Part shown: positions 9,501-20,785 of the stretch, piece by piece
How positions within the stretch are numbered: the stretch's first letter is position 1
Layout of the letters: each line of letters starts with the position of its first letter
Translations under genes and position numbers: made by a program
Notes under the pieces: generated by a model
Seen by the model: only the letters and a program-made list of their open reading frames with translations
What the model was told of the DNA's origin: nothing
The model's database searches: none
Source of the DNA: Ignelater luminosus
Taxonomy: Eukaryota; Arthropoda; Insecta; Coleoptera; Elateridae
Reading direction: 5' to 3'
DNA: 64,000 bases
Assembly (NCBI GenBank): GCA_011009095.1
Contig: VTPC01000423.1
Span: 110,519-174,518, forward strand

Positions 9501-11887
9501 AATCGCGGCACCCATCTTGCCGATACCTTTTTCATATGCAAATGTTCGTGTAAAATATTATGCACCCGTTCGATTGAGATGCCAACAGCATCAACTATCT
9601 CGCGCACTTTCAAACGTCGATCAGCCATTACCATATTATGGATTTTGTCAACGATTTCCTTAGTAGTGACCGTTTGTAAGGGCCCGGGGCGTTCACCATC
9701 GTCAGTGCTCATACGGCCAGTTTTAAATGAATTAAACCACTTGGAAACCATTCCATGCGATGGAGCAGATTCACCGTAATATTTCCGTAATTTCTCCTCA
9801 GTTTCTTTCACTGTTTTTCCACGTAAAAAATAATGTTTAATTAAAACACGAAATTCACGTTTTTTCATATTTACAAAATAGCACAAACTTAATTGATTTC
9901 TATGACTGCCAAATGTATACTATTTCACAGATTGACATGAAATTTGGAGGTTAAGCCTCTAAAAGACTGACGTATATGCTAATGTTTTCGATTTACCGAT
10001 ATCAGCGCCATCTAGCGGAAAGTCACGCTTCCGTCAAACAGCCCTCGTATAATACTTGTCTTTGGCAATGAGTCGAGATTCATCTTAAACATGTATGGCT
10101 CGTCTGTTGGGAAACTTTCTAATATAGTTTTGCTTTTAAATATCCGGTTTTTAAAAGTAAGCAAACTAATGAGTGTCAGGGTTCGTTCATAGATGAACTT
10201 GTAACACTGATTGTTTGTAACTTACAATGGTGGATTGTAAGACATTAAATATTATACGAGCATACGGTGTTGTTATTCCAAACCAAACCTCCTACCGAAA
10301 TCCCAAAAACTATGAGATAAAGGGTAGGTGAAACTATGAATATCTAGTAATTTAAAAAAAATTGAGCTGCCTCCATTTTTTTAAAATAATTTCTAAAAGG
10401 TAATAATAATAATAACGAATAAATTAATTCATCAAGAGAACTGTAGAGCCGATCTAGCTAAAATATGGAGAGTCCCAACACAAAGACTCCAAGATGTGCT
10501 AAAACTATAAACAAATATCTTTTATGAAAGCTAAAACTTTTTAACGTTATCAAGTTTTGCAAGTATTGCAAAAAGTAGTGCAACATTTTACTTGATCTGT
10601 GTGAGTCATGAAATAATAATATGTGTTATAAACCGGTTACCCTCTCCAAGAAAATTAAGTGAATCAGAGTTGTATGAATTTATCAGTCACGTTATCAATC
10701 TCATCGAGTTATGAATTTTCCATTTAAAGCAGCAAGTGTTTGTTTTTGGTAGCAAGCAATCCTTGCAGGATGTTTGTATGCAGTTCCGCTATCGAGCTGG
10801 AACTTTCCTCGCTGTGATTGCAGAAAGTAATTTGATAGTATTTAATTTTCAAGTTTTATGTATCGACTTAATAATTATCTGGCGAAGTGTAAATAAATAA
10901 CGAATTATTAAACAAGTCGTATGCGCGTTGCAGAAACAAAAGAACTAAGATATCTTGCAAAATCATCCCTAAACAACATAGATACAGCCTATTTCATTGT
11001 TGAAAGTTGATGGAATCTCAACGATCTGAACATTCTACTGTCCCTTGTTAAGGTCAGCCTTGGGCTCATTTAACGCTACCGCCTCACCTTCAAACCATCC
11101 CCAATCTCCGCAGTATTGTGACATGTGATTAATAAAAAGAATATCTATTTACCTCATGTTTGGCACTAGCCAATTTTATTTCTTTAACTAAGTCTTCAGG
11201 CATCGATGGTGGTAACTCATTTGTTGCATTATAGTAATCGGGAATCCAGTCATATATCTACAAGATACTTTTCTGTAATTTAATGCAGAGTTAAAAAATA
11301 TTTACAAAACCATACTTCACTTAATATGAGAAACACACAAGGAGAGTAGCTATAATACCCATAAAAGGATGAAATGCAAGGGCCAAAATTGTCAAAGTTA
11401 ATAGGACAGCTTTGACCTTTTTTTGGCCGATGTTCATAATCACATATAGATGCTACATTCTGTCTGTCACTCTTAGTTCTATACGCTAGAAAATAAATAA
11501 GAACGTAAATCATACAAATTATTATCTTTTAATTTTCTTACCTTCAAAAAAGTTATCAATTAAATCGATCAATCTATCAACACTGTTTGCTTCACTTTCG
11601 TCATAACGAATTAAAACTATTCTTGATGGTCCATCAATTGACGGTTGTATTTCCAACTTAGGATAAGCTTTTTTAAACTTATTTTGTATGTTAATACGTA
11701 GTGCAAATATGCAGATTAAAAGAAATACCGTTAGTATAAAATGGCATAAAATGTGAATGCTACCAAGTGCTGTAAAATAAACAAAACACTTCTTTGTGTA
11801 CATTTTTATAAAAAGCTGAGAATTTTTACCTTTTATAAATTTGGGCTTATTGGGTAAAACTTTCGACATTAAAGATGGAGTTCTCAT
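6576..11887 (-). CDS. Na+/K+-ATPase beta subunit-like paralogue B
   Basis: A complete divergent beta subunit of 284 codons. Exons are 11887-11830, 11769-11542, 11485-11316, 11257-11153, 6927-6756 and 6697-6576. All introns are GT-AG, phases are 1, 1, 0, 0, 1, and the total coding length is divisible by three. Intron 1 is only 60 nt and keeps an open frame, so it can be misread as coding. The cytoplasmic tail is about 19 residues and lacks FLGRTxxSW. The hydrophobic segment is at about 24-44. The ectodomain keeps all six family cysteines (110, 122, 132, 145, 195, 253), GRGFPSYYFP in exon 5 and IIIECRIW in exon 6. An N-glycosylation sequon, NAT, lies in exon 4. The first ATG (11887) is taken as start; the ATG at 11869 aligns with that of paralogue A. 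Intron 4 (4.2 kb) hosts two mariners. Pump function is inference. Confidence 0.88.
6928..8289. other. Intron 4 of paralogue B, distal part
   Basis: AT-rich intronic sequence with no conserved element or gene recognised. Confidence 0.5.
8290..8730 (+). pseudogene. Ancient mariner transposase remnant inside intron 4 of B
   Basis: Translated pieces match the C-terminal half of a mariner transposase. These are VITFFDCKRFVYIHTVPSST at about 8318-8380 (family: TFFDSRGLVYTHFVP), RDNLGQLIKNHVLKK, AKPHIFHVL near 8490 at the place of the HDNAPSH motif, and a degraded LPYSSDLAR-like stretch near 8560. Several frameshifts and stops intervene, and the catalytic Asp of the second motif is lost. It is oriented opposite to the host gene and is older than the neighbouring 1.28 kb mariner. 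Confidence 0.55.
8768..10047 (-). mobile_element. Mariner element, complete ends, TA duplication
   Basis: A 1280-bp element with inverted terminal repeats of about 26 bp, beginning CGAGGGCTGTTTGACGGAAG at both ends with one mismatch further in. TA duplications flank it at 8766-8767 and 10048-10049. Size, ends and target site fit a full-length mariner. It sits in intron 4 of paralogue B in the same orientation as the gene. The transposase inside is disrupted. Confidence 0.93.
8832..9886 (-). pseudogene. Mariner transposase, one frameshift and a 4-residue catalytic-loop deletion
   Basis: A near full-length mariner transposase in two frames. The N-terminal helix-turn-helix half starts at 9886 (MKKREFRVLIKHYFLRGKTV follows a few residues in). 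It runs through the WVPRLLT linker to VTVDETW, the first catalytic Asp. Directly after this Trp, near 9386, one base is missing and the frame shifts. The C-terminal half continues to 8832 with SHYDNAPSH (second Asp) and DLAPGDFFLFPNLK (third Asp). Only 30 residues separate the second and third Asp instead of 34. The usual PHPPYSPDLAP reads PHPDLAP, so four residues (12 bases) are lost in frame. Apart from these breaks the copy is well preserved, so the insertion is moderately young. It is almost certainly inactive. Confidence 0.9.
10050..11152. other. Intron 4 of paralogue B, proximal part
   Basis: AT-rich intronic sequence between the mariner and exon 4 with no recognisable gene or repeat. 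Confidence 0.5.
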
Positions 11888-12525
11888 TGTAAAGACGTAA
11901 TATCACATTTAAAACAAGTTAAAATATGGTAAGCGTATGAACAACCGCTTACTTTTATCAACTAAGGGTTAAAAGACTTGAAAAGTTGTTTCTGCATACA
12001 AGAAAAAGAAACACTTCTAACGTTGTTTTTTTAGTTCATAAAGTAGTACGAGATACTGAGCAGCTGCAATTACATCTAGGATGTAAAGGTGGCCCATAAA
12101 AAGTCAAGTATTCTCTTGAAGAGGACATACACTACAAACTTAATTATTCAAAATTCTATTTTAAGTAAATGTTTGTTATCTTATTGGAAAATTTAATTTT
12201 AAATAATTATTTTAATTGGTAAGTACACACCAGTAATGTCAATTTAAGTTATTATTTTATTAACATTCTTTTTTAAATTCAACGAAGAAATATATTATTG
12301 TTGAAGCTTACAAAAAGAAATTAAGATACACCCTGTATTATAGATTCTTTTACGTTATATAAATATCCATGTATTTAGAAATATTTAAAATAGATTTTTA
12401 AAAATAAGGTAATACACCCACTATGAAAATCCTACCTCTAGTCATCACTATATTATTTTTGTGTTATAAACATTTTTATTTCATTTTTTAGTAATATTAG
12501 ACCAGAATGCTATACTTTAAAATTA

Positions 12526-12745
12526 ATTTTATTAAAATCACATGTTTTCACAACCCGCGAGAAAGCAAACAGTTTAGGTGAAATGAGAATAAATAGGAGG
12601 TCTTTGCCAGAAAGTAAGACAAAAATAATTCATTTATAAAAATTAAACACATTTAAACACAACAATAGGCAGCAGAAACAGCACATGTGTACGCACTCAA
12701 ACATTTTGGAGAAAAGTCTTTGAAATTTACATGGTATCAAGAGTA
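12526..12745 (-). promoter_or_regulatory. 5' flank of paralogue B conserved with paralogue A
   Basis: The counterpart of 722-945. It contains the identical 27-nt block at 12663-12689 ending in CACATGTG, plus flanking AATTTTATTAAAA, AATGAGAATAAA and TTTGAAATTTACAT words in the same order. In A the block starts about 85 bp from the start codon; here it starts about 640 bp away because of extra sequence next to the start codon (11870-12437). Promoter function is inference. Confidence 0.55.
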
Positions 12746-15700
12746 AAACTACTTGGTAATTTTATTTATAAAAGTAGCATCTACTCCAACTATTGTGTAT
12801 GTAAGAATATTTTCTTTAATTTTATTTAAATGCGATCTCGCGTCAATAGCGTTTCACTATTTTGCACTACCGGAATAAGAAACATTTTTGCATTCAGTAA
12901 AACTTTATTTCTAGAACAAAACAATTTTTTGTTGGTTCATTTATTTACTCACTATTTACATAAATATGCTCTATTTAGTGACGGATAGGGTGACCATATT
13001 TGCTTTAGTCAAAAAGTGGATAAATTAATTCAAAATGTAGACAGTAACGGTTCCAAGATTTCTTGAAGGAAGGCGGTAGACATGGAAACTATACTAGTAT
13101 ACAGTAAATATCGATATCAATATCAAGTGAGTGAGCATGAATCTATAAAATTAAGCTGTTTCATGATTTTAATCAGAGCTGATACAAAGAAAGTTTTTTA
13201 TTAAAATAATTACTATATTTAAAATTATTGAAAAGTTCACGAATCCATGAGGGAGGCGAGCCCCCTCTGACCCTCCCTTAGGATAGCTACGTGATAAAAA
13301 AGAAAGATAATTATCGAAATAAACATTCTTATTTATTCGCTCAATATAATTCATAAATATCACAATATCAAACAGAGAAAGAAAGAAAATAATAAATTTG
13401 CAAAACAAAATATAATGCCCGTGCAAAACACTAAACATAAAATAAGCAGCCGAGCTTCCAAGAAAAACACTATGTAGGTTAGTTTGCAAGGAGTAATAAT
13501 GCAAAAGAGTTTACAGTAATACGATAAATTATATCAAACTATATTTTAAAAAAATGATGGCAGTCAATCTTACAAAATGTCTTGTCTACAATTTGGCATT
13601 ACGATGATGAAACTTTTGACTTAATATTTTAAGTCAGACTAACTCAAATCAGTCTGGGGGCCAAGCAGGGCTGAAAACCAAACTCTCAACCTTTTGCAGG
13701 TCAAAAAATAAATAACTCAATGTTATGTCATCATATAGAGGCCAGAATATGTCAGACTCTAGAGTCATTGGTCCAGTCCAAGCTCCGAACACTCGCGTCA
13801 AAGTTTTAAAATGAAAACGAAAACAATTGATTTTGCACAGAGGTATTTAAAAAGTTCTATACCTACTGTTTTATTGGTTTTCACAGATCTAGACGATCGT
13901 CTTTGATAGTGTAAAACTGATTGTAATTGTGTTGTGCTGATTTTAGAATTTAAGGTTATGTCATTTTGAAGTCTAAGCTACAATGCTGCAATAACTAAAA
14001 GAGTTATTAACATTTAAAAATGCATCAGAATATGCAAAATGGATAGCTGTCATACACTTTCAATTACACTATAAAATGCTGACGATAATTAGGAATCCCT
14101 CTGCAAAGCAACGAATGATCAGACGCGATGGTCGATATACAATCCTTGTGAAATCTAGTAGCATTACATTTACGCTAGAAACATTACCTAAAATGGCCGA
14201 GATTTGAGGTTGAAGAAATACTTGACATTGACAAAGTAAAGCAAAATTCTAAATAATAAAATTCCTATCCATATTAATAGTATTTTCGGCAGAGCACATT
14301 GGTTGAGGGCAGTTTGCACCGGTATGACGTCATGCACTCCACTAGTTTCACAGTTGACTGGTGAAAAGTGCAAGTTCCACCGAGCACGCTTAAGTTTACG
14401 ATGCAACAAAATCTGGCGCACATAACCTCATAAATCAGTTGTTTATATTATTGTGTTTTCTGTTTTATTATAAGGTATACTATAAAATAATGTAACATTT
14501 AATATACTTAAAAATTAATGATAGTCCAATTACATTATCACTGGATGAATCAACATTTAACAATTTCGAAACTTCTTTGGCAGTTGACCAGCACTGGAAA
14601 CTTGCACTGACAACCAACCTCAATACGGAAAAATACGTACTGAGGGTAAAATTTGTTGCACGCAAGTGACAGTCGAAAACATCGGCACTGTTATAGTGCG
14701 CACTCATTCCACCAGCCGAAAACGAAAGCCGCACCCAGTGCAATAATAGTGCGCACCAGTGGAGTCAGCCGAAAACACTATAAGAATTGCAACTTTATAT
14801 TTATAATGAAAAATGTCACATTGGATAGAAAATGAATAGCAGTCTATGACCTATCTTCCCAGAATGTCTTTGACTATAGTAACTATTAGATTAAAGCCCC
14901 GCTTACTGGATTTTCACACCAGAACATCGTTTTCGTTCTTGTTTCATTCTGGTATGGTAGTCAACTGTTTAATTCATTTCTTATTTAAACGAAATGAAGT
15001 AAGGATCGTTAATCTGTTGTTAAATATTTTGAAGTGTCAATTTGAAGAAACTTTTGATGAGAGTCAAAAATTGTCCAAGTTATTCTTGAAACCCCCTTTA
15101 TTAAGTTAAATCTAGAATTCCTCGTTTTTCATATATCTGGGAAACAATGCATGGTACTGCAGACTTCTGCTTTTTTACCATTTATTTTAGTTGATATTTT
15201 CATCAGTGATGAATAGTTAAATAGTCATGTCATTCAATGCCTTGAAAGTCCATGATTAAACGACAATATTTTAGACGTATTGTTAAATAACGTTTTATTC
15301 AAGTTTTATTTTCTTTTACTGAAAAATTTAAAATTACGCAATGTGGCATACGTTGCATTACTTTTGAACAGCACATTATAGTAACTCTATACTATCATAA
15401 GAAGATTTAAGAGTTGAGCCACAATAATTTGGGTAGGGTAATATTATTGTTATTACTTTTGAGATCACTATACTTAGGAGGAAATTTTTAGTCCGAAAGA
15501 GTCGTTTACCATACGAGATGCAAAGAAAAATGCATATTTAACATATGCATAAATATGATTGTTTGCTTATACGGTGCACCTGTAAGTAACAGCCATAAAC
15601 CCGTAAATCGCGTGAATACAATTTACTAAGATTGAGCCTTGTCCGCGTGGACTACTCGCATTGAGCTACCGGACGCCAGATGTTCATATTTGCTGATAAC

Positions 15701-16034
15701 AGCTTTGCTTGATTATGCTCAGAGACGGCACGAAGTTTTACTCTGTATGTTTGAAAGTAATTATTTAATTAATTGCACATTAGTAAGATCGGCATGATTA
15801 AAACAAAAGTAAAATATTTTATTTTAAAATACACACCCAAAAAGATGTTCCTTGTGCGTAGTAGAGTATTTTATTAATCAGTTATCATGCGTTTATTATT
15901 TTCTTTAAGTACGCGAGACGTATGTAGTAAGAATACCTTAAAATTTATACGTTTATCCATTTATGGTTTAATAAATTTAATTACATAAAGAAAAAATTTC
16001 GAAAGTATTTCTTTTTTCACTTATTAATTTTTTA
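12746..16034. other. Intergenic stretch between paralogue B and the Tc1 element
   Basis: No supportable gene. At 14683-14775 there are two diverged direct copies of about 43 bp sharing TAGTGCGCAC and CAGCCGAAAAC. GC-richer patches lie near 13245-13285 (GAGGGAGGCGAGCCCCCTC) and 14300-14420. Open frames here have no recognised domain. Confidence 0.45.
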
Positions 16035-17485
16035 TACTGTGTGACATAAAAAGTGCACCACCTAAAAGGCGTTAGAATTAGTAATTCTTAAGTGACATCG
16101 CATCGTTAGTCGTGAACTCGTTTTAGATTTTTTAGTCAATTAATTGAATTTAACGTGTTTTGACTTTGTTGCAATGCCCAGAGTAAGTCGCAGTGTAAAT
16201 TATATTAGCTAAGTGAACGATTTCGAAAGAGGTCGAATTATTGGTTTGCGCGAAGGCGGTTTTTCATTCAGAGAAATCGCAAACCGATAAACAGAAATCA
16301 TGCTACGATAATTAAAGTTTGTCAAAGATGGTTTGAAGAAGGGCAAGAACATTGCCAACGGGACACTGGAAGGCAAAGAAAAACAACCGAACGTCAGGTT
16401 CGCCGCCTAAAACTGCTAGCTGTTACAGACCGTTTTTCAGCTATTGCTGACGAATGGTTTCAAGGTGCAGGTCGTCCAGTAAATCTTCATACTTTTTATC
16501 GCCGAATTCGATCTTTTGATTTGCGCTCTTACCAACCGCATCTAGTGCTTCCCCTTACAGCTTTACACCGGCAACAACGTTTAGTCTAGTGCCCGGAGAG
16601 ACTACAATGAAACATGGAGTGGCATCAATTCGTCTTTAGTGATGAATCAAGATTCTGTTTGGGAATGCATGACGGCCGTATGAAGGTTAGACGAAGACGT
16701 GGAGAAAGGCGCAACACTCAATTTTCAGTCGAAAGACATGTGCACCGCACCGTGAAGGTTATGGCGTGGGGCGCTATTGCCTATGGCAGTAGATCTCCTT
16801 TGGTTTTCATTCAAGGCAATATGACCGCCCAACGATACATTCAGGAAGTAGTGCATAACCTTATTAAAAGTTTCCAAATAGGAAAACTATAAACCTTTTA
16901 TAAAATAAAAGGTTGTTCTAACTTATAGTGGGGTTTATTGGTTCAAAAAATAAAAACAAAAATTAATATTGTCTCTCCACAAAAGTTTCAAAAATTCGTG
17001 CAAGCATTGACTGTCATATCATACCTCCATGTTCTTCCATATTTTTAAACTCTGGAAAATCCTCTGTTTCAACAAGACAATGCTCATCCGTACATTGTAA
17101 GGAATTCCTTGAACTGTCTTGAAGAGAACGTCAACCTTTTGCCTTGGCCACCAAGATCTCCAGATCTTTCCCCCATTGAACATGTGTGGGACATTACGGG
17201 TAGAAGGCTATGGAATTTACCTAACCCACCATTGACTTTGGAAACTCTGCGACATGCAATACAGATTGCTTGGGATGCAATAGACCAAGCTGGCATCGAT
17301 AATCTCTTAGATTCGATGCCACGACATGTTACTAAATGTGTAAATAACCGAGGTGGCTCAACGCTTTATTAGTGAAAAATAAAAAACTATTGCATAATTC
17401 TTTCCAATATTTTAATCATATATTAGTTTTCAATAGGTAAAAGTTTCTACCAAATTCTAGATGGTGCAATTTTTGTCACACAGTA
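16035..17485 (+). mobile_element. Tc1-like element, TA duplication, disrupted
   Basis: A 1451-bp element. Its ends start TACTGTGTGACA on both strands, followed by an A-rich stretch and TGCACCA, giving terminal repeats of about 25 bp. TA duplications lie at 16033-16034 and 17486-17487. It encodes a broken DD34E transposase on the plus strand. Between the YIQEV region and the second catalytic motif it carries about 165 bp of extra non-coding sequence (about 16863-17028), which includes a perfect 10-bp hairpin (16892-16914). Confidence 0.9.
16174..17371 (+). pseudogene. Tc1-family transposase pseudogene
   Basis: Reads MPRVSRSVNYIS, then a TAA (16210), then NDFERGRIIGLREGGFSFRE, the paired-like N-terminal domain. 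Around 16300 the frame shifts and continues CQRWFEEGQ and ERQVRRLKLLAV, with YRRIRSFDLRSYQPH near 16500. Two Trp codons have become stops in RLV*CPERLQ*NMEW (TAG 16587, TGA 16608). The first catalytic Asp is in VFSDESRF (about 16633). The frame is lost in the inserted segment near 16863-17028, resumes at PLFQQDNAHP (about 17055, second Asp), and reaches PRSPDLSPIEHVWD (about 17150, catalytic Glu). It ends at 17371. The family is DD34E Tc1. Multiple lesions make it inactive. Confidence 0.88.
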
Positions 17486-17487
17486 TA

Positions 17488-19841
17488 AATAGTTTAATTA
17501 CGTCTACCAATTTTAACTACTGTTATTAACCTCGCAAATGTATAACTATTTATTATTACATAAAGTTTGTAATTGCTGCAAGTTTTATACTTTGACATAC
17601 AATAAGAATCATGATAATGTAATGTTAATTAATAAGATTAACAATAATATTTATTTATCTGAATGCATAAAATGCACAAACCGTCCATGCTTTGCATGAC
17701 AGCGCTTGCTCGACTATCTATGTCCTAAGCTTAGAGATCACTTCCCAATGTATTGAACAAACCTATACTACCTCTTCTCTTCACTTTTTAACAAGTACCT
17801 GTTAAAATTTCTGAAATTCAGCACTTTTACTTATGATAAAAATAATGTGAATGCCCATATTTGTAGATTTCTGCCAGAGATATGACTTTATAGCCAACCA
17901 AAGTAGAACTAAGACTTTTCACTTAACCCAATCAAAATTATTTGTAAAATTATCATTTATTCAGTGGCCTTTCTACAAATTCTTAACTATTAATCATAAT
18001 GTTAAAAATTGCAAAATTAACATTCCAGTCTGTGTTGCTTATCTATTTCTTTTTATTCTTTGTTTTTGGAAACTTTAAAACTTAATGATAAGAAGAAATA
18101 TAGTTCTATTTTTTCTAATTTCTGATAAGTCAATATAAGTTAAAATTACAATTTAAATAATTAATTTCTAAATGGTAGGGCTATTCTATTCTCATATTAT
18201 TCTCTAGCTACTACTTTTTAATCTTACTATCTAATTTTTTCGAATGAATAATCATCTTCATATTGACTAATATTCCCTCTACTTGCATTACAGTGGAAGA
18301 TCAGCTATGAAAATTGTAAACAGAATGGACTGCAGAATCTATCCTTGAGGAACATCATGACTAACTTACTTATCCACCTAAAATAATCAAATTAGTTTTT
18401 TAGATGACTGCTAAACCATTCTGTCTGTATCATAATTGATTCACAATTAATAATACCAACTGGTATGCCAACCTAATCAGATTCTGTACAGATATTTGCC
18501 CTCATAAAAGCTGAAAATCATGTAACTAACTAACATTATTATGACACGGCAAAATTTCAGAACAGTGAATTTTCCTGTGTACTTCATAAGCTGGAAATTG
18601 CAGAACAGTATAAAGATCATTATTGTTGTTAAGTATTAAATGTGCCAGTTTGAATCCTACAAGAGATCTACAGTTTTCTATAAATGTATTAGACTATAAT
18701 TAATTTGCTAAGAATATTTAATATTTAAGGGTTGTATTTAGCAGCGTGAGAAAAATATTTCCATTTTTGCGGCAACGCCTAAGAATAGATAACCAGTTAA
18801 GCAGCAAACGCCAAGGATACCAGAAGAGCAGGTAGAACTGAGATATAATTGAACAAAAGCAGTTGTAAATTAGGAGATTTGTGAGGACTTTAAACTCTTT
18901 CGGTTTTATTCTAATATTGTGCTGGTTTCCCTTTTGCACTAGTCTTTGATTTGAAAGTTCCAGTTATAATATTTTTAAAGTTTCTTGGAAAAAGAAACTT
19001 TTAAAATAAGCTGGTTCTCTTTGAGATTCCCAGAAAAGCAATGCTAGTATAGTGATAGGCATAATCGAATGACGATTATAGGATCATTCAATTATGTGTT
19101 TATTTGAAGCTATTTAAAGATTATTCAGACAATTTATATTATTAATAATAGTTTATTGCCGCTCAAGTAAAATTATCCGAATTAAAAATTATTCAATTTC
19201 AACTTAGAATCATTCGGATAACGCATATCAGGTGTCAACACTATCTGATATACGAATGAGTAACTGTAAAATTGATTTTAAATGAACTTTTTTAAATAAC
19301 TGTATGAGTTTAAAATTTGATTAGTAAAGATATCATAAACCACAATCCACAACGTTGAGTTAAATTCAGTTTTACGCGTTTTGCTAATATTTCGTTGTTT
19401 CTTTAACAAAGTAAAAAATTATATTAAATACTAAGCGTTCCTTGCTATTCTTATAAGTTCACTGCAAATGCCAATAAATATAGTGTATATAATAACATAC
19501 ATCAAAAGCATAAAGATCAAGAATACTTCGAAATTGAAATATTGTATTGATCTAAAAGACAATATTCTGTACATATTCAGTAACAACTTAAAAAGTGCAA
19601 TTTTCCCAGATGCTCCAAATGTAACATATCTTCAGCACTAAGCTAAATTATATTTGATGATTCAGGTATAAAGTAAATGACGATACGAAAGAATAGTATT
19701 GCAAATGAAAAGGAAATATTCGAAACTATTGCAGTTTAACCATTCAACATCAATTTAAAAATCTCAATCAATCAATCATTTGACTATGCCCATCGCCCTA
19801 TTTACAAGTAGGGTTACAATTCTGTTATTACTTTCTTTATA
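17488..19841. other. AT-rich intergenic stretch, no gene seen
   Basis: Short open frames lack recognisable motifs and no repeat structure with clear ends was found. Confidence 0.45.
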
Positions 19842-20169
19842 ATGAACAAAGATTGGCCTGTAGCATTACAATCAGGCTATCAATTTTATATCTATTACTT
19901 AGTAGCAAATAATGATCAGTCCACAAGTGAATATGTGGAGGAGTGTGATAATGGAGGCATATCTCCTGAATTGGATGTTGAAACAAGTTATAATGAATTC
20001 ACAAGCGAATATGTGCACAAGAGCGTAGTTTTAAAGATATATCTCCTGATTTGGAAGTCCAAAACAATGATGATGAATCCCTAAGCGACTTAGTGGAAAA
20101 GCCTTTACATTTTTCTCTTCAAGATACTGCAGATATATTTCCTGATTTGGAAATCCAGTCTAGGGAATA
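19842..20169 (+). pseudogene. Remnant encoding three acidic repeats of about 26 residues
   Basis: An open frame from 19842 contains TSEYVEECDNGGISPELDVE and then a second FTSEYVHKS. A one-base shift near 20034 restores DISPDLEVQNNDDESLSDLV, and the last copy reads DIFPDLEIQSRE before a TAG at 20167. At DNA level the units start near 19922, 20000 and 20080, a period of 78-80 bp, sharing CACAAGYGAATATGTG and ATCTCCTGAWTTGGA words. It is not a family I can name. It may be the acidic N-terminal part of the transposon-borne gene whose fragments follow at 20471 and 20785, but that is inference. Confidence 0.4.
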
Positions 20170-20470
20170 GAGGCTGAAAAAGGGGCCTTTGCTTGCAAAA
20201 GGTTATGTCTTCTAATTTTTGGATACGTTTTGTATGTCGGTGCCCTAGCAAAAAACCCAAGTTCGCGACCCCGTCGCCCCTTTTCGAGCGCCGTGGGGCA
20301 CCAACAGCCATCAAAATTCCGGACTTTTTTTAATTTTTTGTTAACATCTTTTAACTAATGCATTACAGAGGAAAAAGTCTTCATTAAAAGTTGTAGAGCA
20401 TTACATTTGCTACAACATGAGCAGGTAGATAGTTACAAAGATAGTTAATAGGTAAATAGTTAAGGAGACG

Positions 20471-20785
20471 TTCATACAAGGCAATCTCGCTGTGAAGCAG
20501 GCAACAGAAGACGCTGATGTACTTATTGTAATATCTGCTATGTTCATCGCTGCAGAATATGATTCTGTGAAAATCATCTGGGAGAACATTGATTTGTTAG
20601 TTCTTTTGACAAGTTTGGCTCAACATCTCCCCATTTATTTTCGAAAACCTGGAAGAGGTAATACTTCTAAAAATATTGTTATGAAAATCTCCCAATTAAA
20701 AATTGTTTTAAATAGTTCTTGTTGTTACGATCCTACCGATGTAAACATAATAGGGTTATTTTCGTTTTTTTATGGTATAAATTAA
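20471..20785 (+). pseudogene. Fragment resembling a multi-copy nuclease-like (PIN/FEN1-type) protein of arthropods
   Basis: The 97-residue open frame starting at 20492 contains QATEDADVLIV, then a hydrophobic helix, WENIDLLVLLTSLAQ, and IYFRKPGRGNTSKN. From memory these match a repeated arthropod protein with DADTLIV, GEDVDLLVLL and IFFLKP signatures followed by a GCDTTSA motif. Here the middle motif has lost an acid (ENID for EDVD), and the GCDTTSA region is only hinted at by CCYDPTDVN before the frame decays. No intact gene is present. The assignment is tentative and based on pattern only. Confidence 0.4.

Noticed and set aside
9495-9779. Plus-strand open frame of 94 codons
   Set aside because: Antisense to the mariner transposase; no independent motif.
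13169-13504. Minus-strand hydrophobic open frame of 111 codons
   Set aside because: Hydrophobicity is what AT-rich DNA gives by chance; no motif, splice context or homologue recognised.
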